Below are positions 35,313 to 47,118 of a stretch of DNA of 64,000 nt, in pieces (within the stretch, counting starts at the first letter, position 1; each line of letters starts with the position of its first letter). The position numbers were made by a program, and so were the translations under genes. Location of the stretch: contig JADIIX010000076.1 of the NCBI GenBank assembly GCA_027604505.1, forward strand, positions 43,618-107,617, given 5' to 3'. This stretch comes from Gonapodya sp. JEL0774 (taxonomy: Eukaryota; Monoblepharomycota; Monoblepharidomycetes; Monoblepharidales; Gonapodyaceae). Under the pieces are notes generated by a model. It was not told where the DNA came from. It searched no databases and saw only the letters and a program-made list of their open reading frames with translations.

Positions 35313-38300
35313 CTATACAAACATATACTCGTCTGCCATCTTCTCCATGAAAGCTTGGATTGCCGCACGCAGTTCCTCCCGTTCTGAGGACATGCACTTG
35401 ATTGCGGTTCGAAAGTAGCTCCGTAAGTGTCCTCTTATCTTCAGATGGGTGATGGAATCAGTCCCTGTTGAGGATGAAACCCTGCTCGGGCCATAATGTT
35501 CTGAGAGCAGTACGAGGCCTTGATACACCACAACAACTACAGGTGCCCATTGAATAAGCTCTCGATGGTAGCGCTTCGTGTCAGCCATGAAACGAGTATA
35601 GACTTCCAGCACCTTGTCCACCTCCCGCAACAATATCTCGACTAGCACACCCTCATCACGGGTATCTATTACGTCCCGATCCACAATGTGAATATTACCA
35701 CCCCTATTCGATGTCCACCGCGGATCGAAATCCTTCCACTGCATCCGCTCTTCATCTCCACCAACGGCGTAGCAGACGAACATTAAATGCAGCCAGGAAG
35801 CCATGGAAATAGCCTCCTGCTTGGAAAGGTTAGGCATTTGTGGTACGTATCCTTTACGGAAAATGGCTTGCCGACGCTGGGTGTCAGTATTGAAAGCGTG
35901 GGCAAACTCCCAAGATTCGTGAAATAGATGGAGCCAGTAATAACGAATCTCAAGAGGAAGGGAGCAAATCAAAGACGCCTCAGGCATCACCAGTTCAGGA
36001 GGCTGTTTTGTTCTTCCGTTGTTGACAGGCATGTCCATGCCCGCTCGCGCTGGCCCAAGGGCAAGGTCGCGAAGAGTCTGCACAATCTCGAGGTGAACAG
36101 CCGCACGAAGTACGACCAATTCAAAGTCCAAAGTCGCAGAGGTCCGCCTCACAGCTGGAACCATATGCTGTTGTGTCCCTGGAATACCAAATGATCCACC
36201 CGACTCTCGTTCATCTAGAGTCACTTTACTATCTTCCTTCCGATTGTTAGAAATGGCGATTTCTGAGCCACCCAGCGAATCAGTACGTAGTGACTGTGAT
36301 GTGATAGGTACATTAGCGCTGTCGTTGGGACGGACTTCGCTTCCTGTGACATTCCGAGTGTCTGCGCTTCCGTCTTGTACCTCTTGTGATACAACCGGTG
36401 TCAAGGATTTCGAGGCTTGGACAGCAAAGTCCCACTCCATGAGCTCGGTCGGCAAGCTCGTGTGAAAGGCACGAGCAATGCCGTGCGTAACCAGTGCCCA
36501 AGCCCCTTCATGCTCTCCCAATTTTCCCGCGTTCTCTTTGAGGAATCTCTGCAAGCATATTGCCCCTGTACTCGCGATGTTCTCGTTCCTTTTACCAACA
36601 AATGTGGCGATCAGGTCCATCACAACTTCAATGAGCTCTAGCGGATCCCTGAGACTCTCAAACAGCGTCGAAGACAAGTCAACCACCTCTCGCAGCCCCT
36701 GAATCCACAGAGATGATTCTGTCGGTGGAATAATCGATCCCTTTCTTGTCTTGACACCTTTGAGTTGATCATCATCGTCTCTATAAGCATTATCCGCGCT
36801 AATGGTTCCCAGGCCCTCGAATAATGGAAGAATCACGCTTCGTTTAATATTCCGCCAAAATGCTGGATTAAACAGGTGCCCAGTTCGCCCCAAAACCTCA
36901 AACAGAGCTTCCAATGCTGAGATTCGCACTGCTTGTGCGGGAGAGTCGATGACGAGTCTTGAAAGGGCAGACAAAATAGGAAACCACATCAAGTAGAATT
37001 GCTGCTCCGTGGCCATCCCAGGACTCTCTGTCTCACTTTCCCGCCATAACTCCCAGTGCTCGGTCGAACCTTCCGCAGCGCGAGGAAGAGGTCGGGAAGC
37101 CTTGTCACCAAGTCCGAGTGTGATTGAAGCATCAGTTACAGAAGGCAATTGGGGCAATATGTTTACTCCGCGAGTCACCATCAAGACCTTGGCTGAAGGG
37201 CCCAGCTCATTCAATTTCAGAGCACATCCCTGTAGAAGACGGATACTGCCGACAACTGCTTCGTCGGCGTTGACATTAGCAGACTGGGCAAAATCTACGT
37301 TTTGGGAAGGGGAGAGGGTAAACTTCAACAACCGAAAATATCCACCTCCACGAAGAGTTCTCACCTTTCAGACACGCAATGTAATCTGCAAAGCTACCGG
37401 CGTTTATGGCAACTTCTAAAGATTCATTGAAGACTAATTCAAGAACGCCAAACGCAGCTTTCACCAATACCAGGTCTGAATCGTGGGCAGCTCTCGAAAG
37501 AACATTCCAAATGGACTTCCAGCCAGATCGAATGTTTCGCGCTCTCGATGCTACCATCTGGTGGACGCTTTGTATAATATGCTCTCGGATGAAGGTATTG
37601 TTGTTGTGCTTCATAATGTGCTCGAATGAACGAAGAAATTCCGATTGTGTGTTATAGTGAGAGAGTTCGTCTCTCTCAAGGAACTTGTACGACAGCTGAC
37701 GCAAAGAATCGACCGCGAATGTAGCAACCGTCGAATCTTTATGCGTCCCCATCGCATTAAAGTAAGGCTGCAAAACTTTCCACGTTCTGGTAAACTCAAA
37801 ACGAATTCTGGACATGTTATAAGAAGCAACCTCAACCACTTTTTGGAGTGAAAACATTCGCACAGAATTACTACTGTACGAAACCGGTCCCGATGGGAAC
37901 ATTGCACCCAAAGCGTAAGCGTTCGCAACAGCTAACGCTGATTGAGTCGAAGGCCTTCGAGTAGATCCGGAGCTAGTCGCTTGCTCTTCCACGGCCGAAC
38001 CATTCGTCGATGGTACAAGACCCGCAGCCAGAGCCACCGCAGTCGAGTCCATGCCAACTTCTTCGGCAGAAACGGCGCATAAACTTTTCACAAAGAAAAG
38101 CAACGCATCTCCAGAGAGAGAGGTCGTGCCACTGAATAGTCGATCAATTGTTACAAAAACTTCCTGATTCTTGAACTCCGCAGATATCTTGCTCATAACG
38201 GGATCATAATCAGTTGACGAAAGGCCGCTTGTGGTTGACGTTTGCGATGTGAAACCTTCCTCGCTTGCAGAAGCACCTTCATCGGTACCCACAGTAGTTG

Positions 38301-41300
38301 CATACACTTGAGCATTAGGCGCATTTCCCAATAGAATCGGCAAATCGGTGATAGACTTCCTCTTCGGCACCTGTCCCCTTGCACTGTCGCCGTCAATCAA
38401 ATGCGCCCTCTCAAGCCAGCTGACAGCCATCAACACATCAAGCCAAGAACCATCTAAATACTCTCCTAGAGCATTGCCAATGGTGATTATTGTTTTCACA
38501 ACCTTCGCGTTCTTAGGTTTCATCGAAGACACTTGATTCAATGAACCCATCTTCAGCAATGCAGAGACCCACGCGTGTCGCTCTGTTTCCAGTCGGAACA
38601 CTGACGCGATCCGAATGCATGAAGTGAAACCCAAGAGGCAAAGATCGACAATAGTCCGAGGTCCAGACAAAGTTCGGCTTCTGACGGCACCAGATGCTAT
38701 CTCCTTGACACTTAGCTCCAAGCCCACTCCAGATGGGTTGTAGTCCTCCCACGAATCGAACACTTCGGCTTCGAAAAGCAGACTAAAAGTCGCCAAAAGA
38801 TTCCAGCCGACCGCCCGGAACATCACACGCGCGAGTTCGGGATTATCCGCCGATTTAAAAGTTGATGCGACAATACTATAATCCGGCATCGCTCCAGGGA
38901 GGGTACCGACGCGAGGCGTGGCAACGTTGACTCCAACCGCTGCACCAATCCGGTGAGCGTCATCCCTTGCCTGCTTCATAAGCGTTTGCGAACGTTTCTG
39001 CATTTGGGCCATTTCCCTTTTGTACATTTCAGTTCGCTCCCTATCGGATCGAGCGAGCTCTCGTTGCTTCGCTTCGGCGTCGATTCTGATCAACATGCAA
39101 GTCAACAAAACTCTGCTCAACAAAAAAGGCAAAAAGATGGCCCACCTCTCTTCTTCTAAAACAATTTCGTCCGAAGAAATCTCGTCAAAAATGCGTGCTA
39201 GAAGCTCTTCCGGTAAGTCACCGCCTCCATTGATCCCCCTGTTATTTCTGATAAAGGCTTGCTTATCCATTCGAGTTTTTACCTTTACTGAATGCTGGTC
39301 AACATTCAGCAAGATAACAGAATAGGCGAGAGTGTACGCAGTGTCGGCAGAACTAAACGACTCTGGATTGCTGACAGATATGAAGGGAAGTGACATGGTT
39401 CGAACCTAAAGGAGGTGGAAATGAAGACTCACCACTCGAGGAAACGATCGGCGAACTTCTCAACGATTCGGTCAATCTTCTGGGATTCTCCGGGGAGCCT
39501 GAAAGTCTGCAGCATGGTTCTAAGAGATTCTACAAATTCCTTGCCACTGAAGTCAAGAGAGTCTATCCAAGCGTGTAATATAGCGATGCTCTCCTGATCT
39601 CCTTGGCCCAATATCTCTCCAAGAGCTGTCTTCGTGAACCCTGGTGTGGTCCGAAGGAATCTGCAAATAGAAGGTGGATCTTGTGGGGCAGGAATAAATC
39701 CGTGCGATCGAAGAAGTTTGAGGCCTTTTGGAGGCTTCTGGTTGAACAAATTGATAGTCGATCGCAATAAACTCTTCCTCTGTGCCAATTGTTCCGGAGA
39801 TTGGCGGTCCTGTGTGTCGTCAATGTTATACACCACTCCCGACGATGACGGATCACCCGACGTGCTTGTTCTTGATGTAGAGTCCCCTCCAATGTTTGCC
39901 AAATTAACGTTGCTGTTGCTTCCATTTGGTGTCTTGTAGAACTGGCTCCCCATTCTCAAAGACTCCACGCTCACTGACGCCAAAGGGTTCGAGGGATGGA
40001 TTATTGCAGGGGTTGGTGCGCTCGGAGAAAACGTTGGATTCAGACTCGGTGTCCCGGGTGAAAGTTTGGGGACATTGGATGAAGGCGTCGGTGATCTTCT
40101 TTCGTCGATGCTCCTCTTTCCGGCCCCGGCACCAATAGAATCAAAGCTCTCTCGTTCTCCCGACGAGAGTTGGGTTAAACGTCTCTTTTCTGTGGTATGG
40201 GGAGCTGGATTTCTTTGGTTACTGATCCCGTTCACCATCACGCCACCATTTCCTCCCCACTCAGCTAGACCATCGACAACTCCGACGAGTACTGACAGCG
40301 CTTGCTTCCTGAGCCGCCAATCCTCGTCTACAAGGGTGCGACTGTCACCAGGTCCGCTTGTCCTGCTTCTTGCCGCCTTTCCACAAATCTCAATGATCCT
40401 CTCAAACACCCCGACGCTATCCATTTCGCAGTCATAGTTCAGATAGAGATCACCTAGGAGCTGACCATCGGTGGCGAGTTTGCCGAGTCCGGCCAGTACA
40501 GTACTTTTCTGTTTCGCGGAGGAACTTCCCATATCCAAAACGTGAAGAAAGATGTTGTTCGACAGAACTTCAAGTTCCTTTTTCAGAACAGCACGATATC
40601 CTAGCATGAGTGAAACGTACACAGAGACACCGAGCTCAAACAGGTGAGGGTCGTTCGCGACCACGGCGTTACGTGACAAGCTCAAGCAAAGCCCACTCCG
40701 AATAGAACCGAGGATGCGATTGTCCGAGCGAAATTGGGGACCACCCGCACGCAACATGGCCAAAATTAACTCCAATGAAAGAGCTCTGGTTTTGAGAACA
40801 TGAGGCGGTAGATCGGACGGCGTGAGTGCGGTCGCCGGTGTGGGAGAATGCATGGAGAGTTGAACAAACAGGCGAAAGAAGAGGTACGTGTCTGTGAGAA
40901 GAAGGTGATGATAGTAGTTGAGCGGCGGTTGATAGGGGTTGGCATAAATGGTGCCTTGGGTGATGGTGGATACGCGGGGACCCGGCGAGCGAGCATTACT
41001 TATAGCAGTAGGTTGCTCCAAAGGGCGAGGAGAAGATTGTTCAGGGGTTATATGTGTGGAGGTGGACGAACCTTCCTCGAATTTGTTTGCCGCAATTGAG
41101 ACCGCAGTTTCGTCAGTTGTCGACACATCGTTGTCTATGTTCTCCATCTGTTTCGCAGTAGAAACGAATTTTTCCGGCTCACGAATATCATTTTCTTTAA
41201 GTTGAACTTCCTCAGACGACCAGTAATCTACCTTGGTGATTCCAGTGGCTTGACTATCGTGGACACTGTGAGACTGAACGGTGTCTGCGACCGGGGTAGC

Positions 41301-42584
41301 CCGAGTAGACACATCGGCGTCATCGCATTTTGTCAAAACTGTCTCCGTCTCGACAGCGATGGGCATATTTGTGACTTGGTCGATCTCCGCTTGTAAAACG
41401 AGTGGGAACGTCTCCACTTTGTTACCTCTGGCGACATATTCCAGAACCTCAGAAAGAGCAGGATCAGTGGCGAAGCTGTGTGACTCGAGAACGCGGATGA
41501 GGGGAAGGTACGTGGACGAAAACGATTCTGATCGGTGAACGACGACGTTCGCGATCTGAGTGAGACCCGCTCTGATACAGCAAACACAAAAATGGTCAAA
41601 CATAAGCCGCACACCCGCAAGAGATAAAGCATAGACGGCCATTTACCTTGCAGCGTTCTGGTGAACTGGGTTCCGACTAAAGCTCGCCAAGTCCACCATT
41701 GTTTGGGCGCATCTCAGCAAAGACGATCCGTGCACTTCACATCTCGCGCTCGTAAGAATCGTGGTAATACACTTAACGACAGCGAGTTGAAGCACATCGT
41801 CGGTTTGTGACCCCTGGAAGCAGGAGCACACGGTAGTGATGATGTCGTCGATGAGGAGAGGCGTTGTTGTGTACGTTGTCCGCGAGTCTGGTGACGTTGG
41901 GTTCAAAGAGTGAAGTGCGGGAACACGACTGGTATGTGATGGAGATAATCCTTCTGTGTCTGAGTGCGGGATGATTGGGTCCAGAATCCCCGATGTGGAA
42001 GATATCGCAAGCGACACTGCAGGGAGTGAGGACGTAGAACCCGAAGGTGATGAAGAGGAACGCTGCCCGGTTCCCAAAGGAGGCACAGCAGTCAATGTGG
42101 GTGGAGAAAGCAGCGTGGAGGGAGACTGCAGAGGAACTGTAGAAACAATTGAGGAAGTGCTGGAAGGGGTGAACCCTCGAAGAATACCATGAGCGATAAG
42201 CTTGCTAATACAATCCAGAGAGACTTCGCGCGTTCGAACGGGATGAAATGGCTGGCAAGCAAGGCTAAATGGAGTCCAGAATGAATCTCCTCTTTGGGAA
42301 TGAATAGAGAGTGGCAGTATATCCCAGTTGCAGTGAAAGCGCGTACAGAACCCGCAGGCTAAAAATAACGATTTGGAAACTCACAATCCTTCCCATGTCA
42401 CGGTAGGTCCGTCCTTTTCAGTCACTGAAAGTTCTCCAAATGCAACCTTGAGGGAATCACGGAGTTCCTTGACGCCTTTAGAGGCTGCTGTGTTCCCATA
42501 AGACCCGAAAACACCGACTGATGCTGAAATCTCCGCGTAGAGTTTTTCAAGGGCCTGTCGCAGTACAGCCCCACCGCTTGACAT
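35313..42584 (-). CDS. SEC7: Large Sec7/BIG-type ARF guanine nucleotide exchange factor
   Basis: The start at 42584 gives MSSGGAVLRQALEKLYAEIS; the stop lies at 35313. About five exons: near 42584-42384, 42300-41643, 41575-39434, 39370-37360 and 37320-35313, for roughly 1,900 aa. The DCB part has REVSLDCISKLIAHGILRGF and LLIDDIITTVCSCFQG. The HUS box is LYLNYDCEMDSV. The Sec7 domain begins at the helices around KSLLRSTINLFNQKPPKG, with TPGFTKTALGEILGQGDQES, the glutamic-finger loop FRLPGESQKIDRIVEKFADR, and SSADTAYTLAYSVILLN, then RNNRGINGGGDLPEELLARI. HDS regions fill the rest. It would activate ARF1 at the trans-Golgi. YS in AYSVILLN with the downstream Asp and Met matches the residues of brefeldin A-sensitive GEFs. 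Small exon edges are approximate. Divergent from the next gene by 127 bp. Confidence 0.92.
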
Positions 42585-42711
42585 AGCGGCAAATAACTCA
42601 AAACAACCACGACCCCGAACAAGGTTATCCACGGTACAAATTTATTGGCATTATGTAAACAACGTTGTACTCCAACCCCAATTGTCTTCGGTTCCTTGGC
42701 CCTGTCCAACT
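42585..42711. promoter_or_regulatory. Bidirectional promoter region, SEC7 / GST-kappa-like fusion
   Basis: 127 bp between two divergent start codons; both core promoters must lie here. No recognised motif. Confidence 0.5.
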
Positions 42712-44575
42712 ATGAGCGGACAGCAGAAAGTGATCGAGTTCGGCTACGATATTGTGTGTCCATGGCGAGTCAATCCGTCCGATTCGCCTTGTTGGTTTTT
42801 TGATTGGACGGCTAAAGTTCCAAGTCGCACTCTAAAGGGCCTACATTGCATCTCGAAGAATCGAGAGCGTTGCTGCTCGGCATCAAGCGAAAGTTATGTG
42901 GAAGCCTGTGCTTTTGGGAGGTGTGTTTGTCTCGATCGGAGTCGGAAGCGGGTTTGGGTAGTTCCGAACCCACAAACTTCCTTATTCATGACCGACTCCG
43001 CAGGAATATACGATCTTGTGAATGCTGAATTTGGGAAAAATAACTCGGCTAGTGTTGCGTTTTCCAAATCCAAGGCGGCGTACAGTGCGCGGGACTTTAA
43101 GCGGACTCTTTCACGCTGGAACGTCCCGCTGAAACAACACCCCAATCATCCGATACGGACGGTTAACGCCGGTCGACTTCTGTGGGCATGTCCTGACGCG
43201 CAACGACCTACACTATCACACGCCCTTTACAAGGCGTATTGGGTGGACAACCTCGATGTGTCCTCAATTAGTGTGCTGCAAAATATTGTGGACAGCGTCG
43301 TTCCTGAACTTCAGATGGACGTGCAGTCCTCTGTCGATGATGAGAGGAACAAGGATCTCCTTCGAAAGGCCACTGAGGAAGCCGTAAAGGTACTCTTGTT
43401 TGAATGCCTACGACGCATTTCCCGTGATTTGATCAAAATATATCCAACAAAGCGTGGAACCCCAGGGGTACCGGCGATTTTTGTGCCGGATTCCAGGCTC
43501 AGTCAACAAGGTCGAATGTTTTGGGGAGGAGACAGAATTGTAGGTTTATTTCACAGCCAAGTGGATTCAACTCACGAGTGATGCGGCCGACTGTAGCACT
43601 TTGTGGAGGGAGCTCTTGCGTCTCTTGATCAACCCACACCCGAGATTGTTCCGGTCCCTATGCCTCGCTTCACCCGAGGACCTCTGATGCGGCCGCGAAC
43701 TTTGCGAATGTGGTTCGATTTCAGCTCTCCGTGGACTTATCTTGGTTGGACTCAAGTATCCCGTATATTGGAGGAGGCTGGTCCGCTCTGTACTCTCGAG
43801 CTTAAACCCACCCTTTTGGGTATTGTATTCCAGCAAATAGGCACTCCAGTTGTTCCGTCTCTTGTTGTGAGCAAACAAAAGCGGGAATATTCTGGAAAAG
43901 ACTTGGCTCTTTGGGTGGAATACTGGAGTAACGTGTGTGGACGTCAATAGTGCCCTCGCGTTGAGTGTCTCATTATCTATTGTAATTTTTTTCTTGATCC
44001 TCTGTTAAAGCTCCCGTATCCGGTGACTGGCGAGCGAAAGCGCGTCCGATTCCAGTTCAACACCAACTTCCCTTTGCGCACGCCTATTGCACTACGCATG
44101 GTAACAGCGGTTCAGGCTGAAGGTGCTTCCTTGCCAGAAGTTGTCAGACTAATCAACGTATTGTGTAAGGATACTTAATTTTCGTTCAACGTTCTTGGAG
44201 CAATCATCGTTGCATTTTTGCAGTCCAAGCATGTTGGGCGGATAACGTCGCTGTGTCCGATAAAGATCCCGAACCTCTCGTGGCGTACCTTCAATCCAAA
44301 TCATTTGATGGTCGATCTCTTTTGGAGAAGGCACGATCTGCCACTGCGAACGAGACCCTAAGGCGCAACACTGCGGAGGCTGTGAGCGTGGGTGTCTGTG
44401 GATTCCCGAGTTTTCAGGTTCGTTTTCGATTAGATTCGTTCTGTTTGTCTGAAACCAAAACACCGTACTGTGCATACCTCTCTTCAATCAGGTGGATGGT
44501 GGCCAGCTGTTTTGGGGGCAAGACAGATTGGATGTTTTGTGTGATGAGTTATTCTCCGTAAAACAACAACTGTAA
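42712..44575 (+). CDS. Tandem two-domain GST-kappa / HCCA-isomerase (DsbA-fold) protein
   Basis: Exon 1 (42712-42764) encodes IEFGYDIVCP; after a GC-AG intron it continues WAYIASRRIESVAARHQAK and VMWKPVLLGG, then IYDLVNAEFGKNNSASVAFS, SARDFKRTLSRWNVPLKQHP, RTVNAGRLLWACPDAQRPTL, RGTPGVPAIFVPD and RMFWGGDRI. A second copy of the fold follows after HFVEGALASLDQPTP: RTLRMWFDFSSPWTYLGWTQ, KPTLLGIVFQQIGTP, FPLRTPIALRMVTAVQAEG, QACWADNVAVSDKDP, GVCGFPSFQVDGGQLFWGQD and the end LFSVKQQL. Each half is of the 200-residue 2-hydroxychromene-2-carboxylate isomerase/GST-kappa type with a thioredoxin-fold FxxDxxxPW start and the cis-Pro loop (GVP/GFP). The first half carries Cys before PW, the second Ser, as in GST-kappa and HCCA isomerase. 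Substrate unknown. About nine exons; only the first are fixed exactly. Confidence 0.82.
42765..42837 (+). other. GC-AG intron in the GST-kappa-like gene
   Basis: Donor CCATG|GCGAGT and acceptor TAAAG|GGCC. Removing these 73 bases gives CPWAYIASRR, the conserved start of the fold; no GT donor nearby preserves it. Confidence 0.7.
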
Positions 44576-44909
44576 TAGCTCGATGAGCGAAAATTAATAG
44601 TTTACGAAAAATACAAAAACGTTGTTTTGTGTGGACGGGGCACGGCTGGGCAACGTCGGTGGTGGGTGCACCATGAAGGATTACATCATCAACCCTCCCC
44701 ACACCCCAAGGTACCCCAGAAAAAGTTCAGAGTGCAGTCACCTCAAAAAGCAGTTTCACACGCCGGAAATACGCTCATCCTCAGACTTTGCAGCGTCTTG
44801 AAGAGGCCCAGGACTGGTGTGTTCGCAGGATGACCATTGACTTCTGATCCTTGATCGTTGGCTTGCATTCACGATCTCGCCCTTTCTGGATATCCACAAG
44901 CACTATATC
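44576..44909. other. Intergenic region
   Basis: Spacer of about 330 bp on the same strand between the GST-kappa-like gene and the zinc-finger gene. No supportable coding content. Confidence 0.5.
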
Positions 44910-46765
44910 ATGCTTGCAGGAAAAGATTTTTTGGGACAGCGCATCAGTCTCGTTGAGTCGAACAATGACGGAGCAATCGCTGGTGCCAATGATGGGGCAC
45001 GTTCCTTTGTCAACTATTCCATCGAGCACAGTTCGCTTGCTCCCGGTGGATATCCAAGCAACCTCGGATACAAAGCATCGAAACTTGGCTACGAAGGAGA
45101 TCAACACATGGCCGAGTGAGTTGCGCTCGGAGCTCCCTGTTTCCACAGGCGATTTGATATTGATTCGCGATACGTTGTATCAGAGCCCTGAAAATTGAGA
45201 CCCACTTTTCCAGAGAGTGTGATACTCAATCATATCAGATTGAGAATCGGTGTCGCTACGACGGCCGGAGAACATTAACCGCCCGAATAGACAGCCAACT
45301 TCCCACACCCGCCCGGAATAGTGACGAGAGGCCCACGGAGACACTGTTACCTTCCTTTGCAAGCACATTTCAATGGGATAGAGCAAATGGTTATCCAAGC
45401 TACATACGTGGATCTCCGATGCTCAATTCTGACTCCTGTCTACCGACTTTGACGAGAACGGTGTACACCTCTCCTGGCTCAACAGCAGATCACGAGCAGA
45501 GCAATATTACCGCTCTTTCTACTTCTCTGTGGCAGATTCCCTCTCAGCTTGTCGGGCTGCAGTTCTATTCCAGGGGGTTTGATTCACCAATTCGAACGGC
45601 TAGGTCCCAGAGCCAGTCCTTTCTCATCACCCCCCCACGTGATCCCAGTCCCACTGGGCAGGGCCACCCAGCCCACACAGCCATTGCTCTAAAGTGTAAA
45701 GGGTTCTTGGAGCAGAGACTTGCGGATACATCTGGCAACTCCGCGATGGGCAGTTCCGGGTTTGGTTCGAGGAATATAAGCGAATCTAAAATAAAATTGG
45801 AGCCAGACGGCACGTCGCAAATACGGTTCGCTAAGGAGGAACGGGGCGGATTTTCTTTAAGTGATCTGGCCCTCACTGTTGGGACTTTGGCTAATCAGCA
45901 AACCCGCCATCCCTGGCCAACAAGTTCGGTTGACTCCACCATTGCTTTGTGCAGTCAAGATGCAGATCAAAAACCAGATCGCTCATCCCAGTTTGAGGGA
46001 ATATCACGAAGGATTTCCGGAGTTGAAGCATCAAAAGAAATTCCAGTTGCGACGTTCCCGTATGGAATGGAGAGTATGGACAACACTGGGGCGCTCGAGT
46101 CCGCAAAACACCCAAAGCCCGTCGCCGTGGGATTGGAGGCATCAACGTCACTCTCTCAGCACCTTCAAGCCGCAGAGGCTCTGTTCTCCATCGCCGGGAT
46201 GACCCCACCGAGAAACAATGCTGCCCACGCTCGCAAATCCAATCGACCTCTCCGATCTATCAAGGAGGAAGCTAAAGATTTCATGCAAGATTTGACAGAA
46301 AATTCTGACGAGATAACACCAACACGGAAGTCAAAGGTATCTACTAAATCCAGGAGAAAGCCGGGTCAGATGAAGGAAGCAAACGTGAAATGCCGGGCAT
46401 GTGGCAAACTATTTACCACAACGTGAGTCGGCTCTACTCCCCCATGCATTGATTTTCCGTTATCTGACTATGTCTGCATTCTCACAACAGCGCACACCTT
46501 TCCAGGCATCAAAGAGTACACTCCGGAGTGCGACCTTACAAGTGTGGTGTAACTGAATGCTCCCTCACGTTCACTAGGCGCGATAACGCTTTGCAGGTTT
46601 GTGAGCCGAAACGACCAAGATGCTCGCCAACATCGGATATTGACTCGCTCGATCTACTTGACTGTATAGCACACTCGCTCCCACCTCCGAAAGCTGAAAG
46701 CTGCTGCAGACGCGCTCCTTGCTGGCAGGGAACCGACGGCTCGAGGTGAAGTAGTGGAGGCGTAA
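44910..46765 (+). CDS. C2H2 zinc-finger protein, probable transcription regulator
   Basis: Four exons, 44910-45115, 45322-46422, 46491-46596 and 46670-46765, give 502 aa. The first join reads GDQHMADDERPTETLL. The first 420 residues are Ser/Thr/Gln-rich and probably disordered, and the segment before the fingers is basic (KVSTKSRRKPGQ). Two fingers close the protein: CRACGKLFTTTAHLSRHQRV-H (C-x2-C-x12-H-x3-H) and CGVTECSLTFTRRDNALQH-TRSH (C-x4-C-x12-H-x3-H). Both fingers are assembled across introns, and the second needs the 46597-46669 intron to gain its histidines. The layout (disordered activation-type region, two C-terminal C2H2 fingers) is typical of fungal DNA-binding regulators. Target genes cannot be deduced. 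Confidence is high for the fingers and moderate for the start. Confidence 0.85.
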
Positions 46766-47118
46766 TGCGGTTGATCAAAGATCAAACAGCTTTATAAATC
46801 TTCGCACGGGGTTAGTATGAGTGAGGAATTTGTTTGGGGGGGTTTATTTTAATCACGAAGGCAGAAGAAGCGCTCGGCCCGTAGTTGACGGAATCTGTTT
46901 TGCTGGGCGGTTAGTACGGTGACAGAAGTCCCGATCAAACGACAATTTTCGGCTTTGCAATATTCTATCGCGGCATCACCGGTGTGTCCATCAGTAGCAA
47001 ATTTAGGCCGTCTTGCTTGTCCGTATCTCCGTCTTCGGCTCACTTTTGAGCCGTCGTTCTCCCGTTTCTTTGCCTTTCATCAGCACTTCCAATCCGCAAT
47101 CACCGTTTCTATTCACAA
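46766..47118. other. Intergenic region upstream of ALDH
   Basis: About 350 bp. The last 80 bases are pyrimidine-rich (TCTCCGTCTTCGG, CCGTTTCTTTGCC) and form the likely ALDH leader. No gene seen. Confidence 0.5.
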
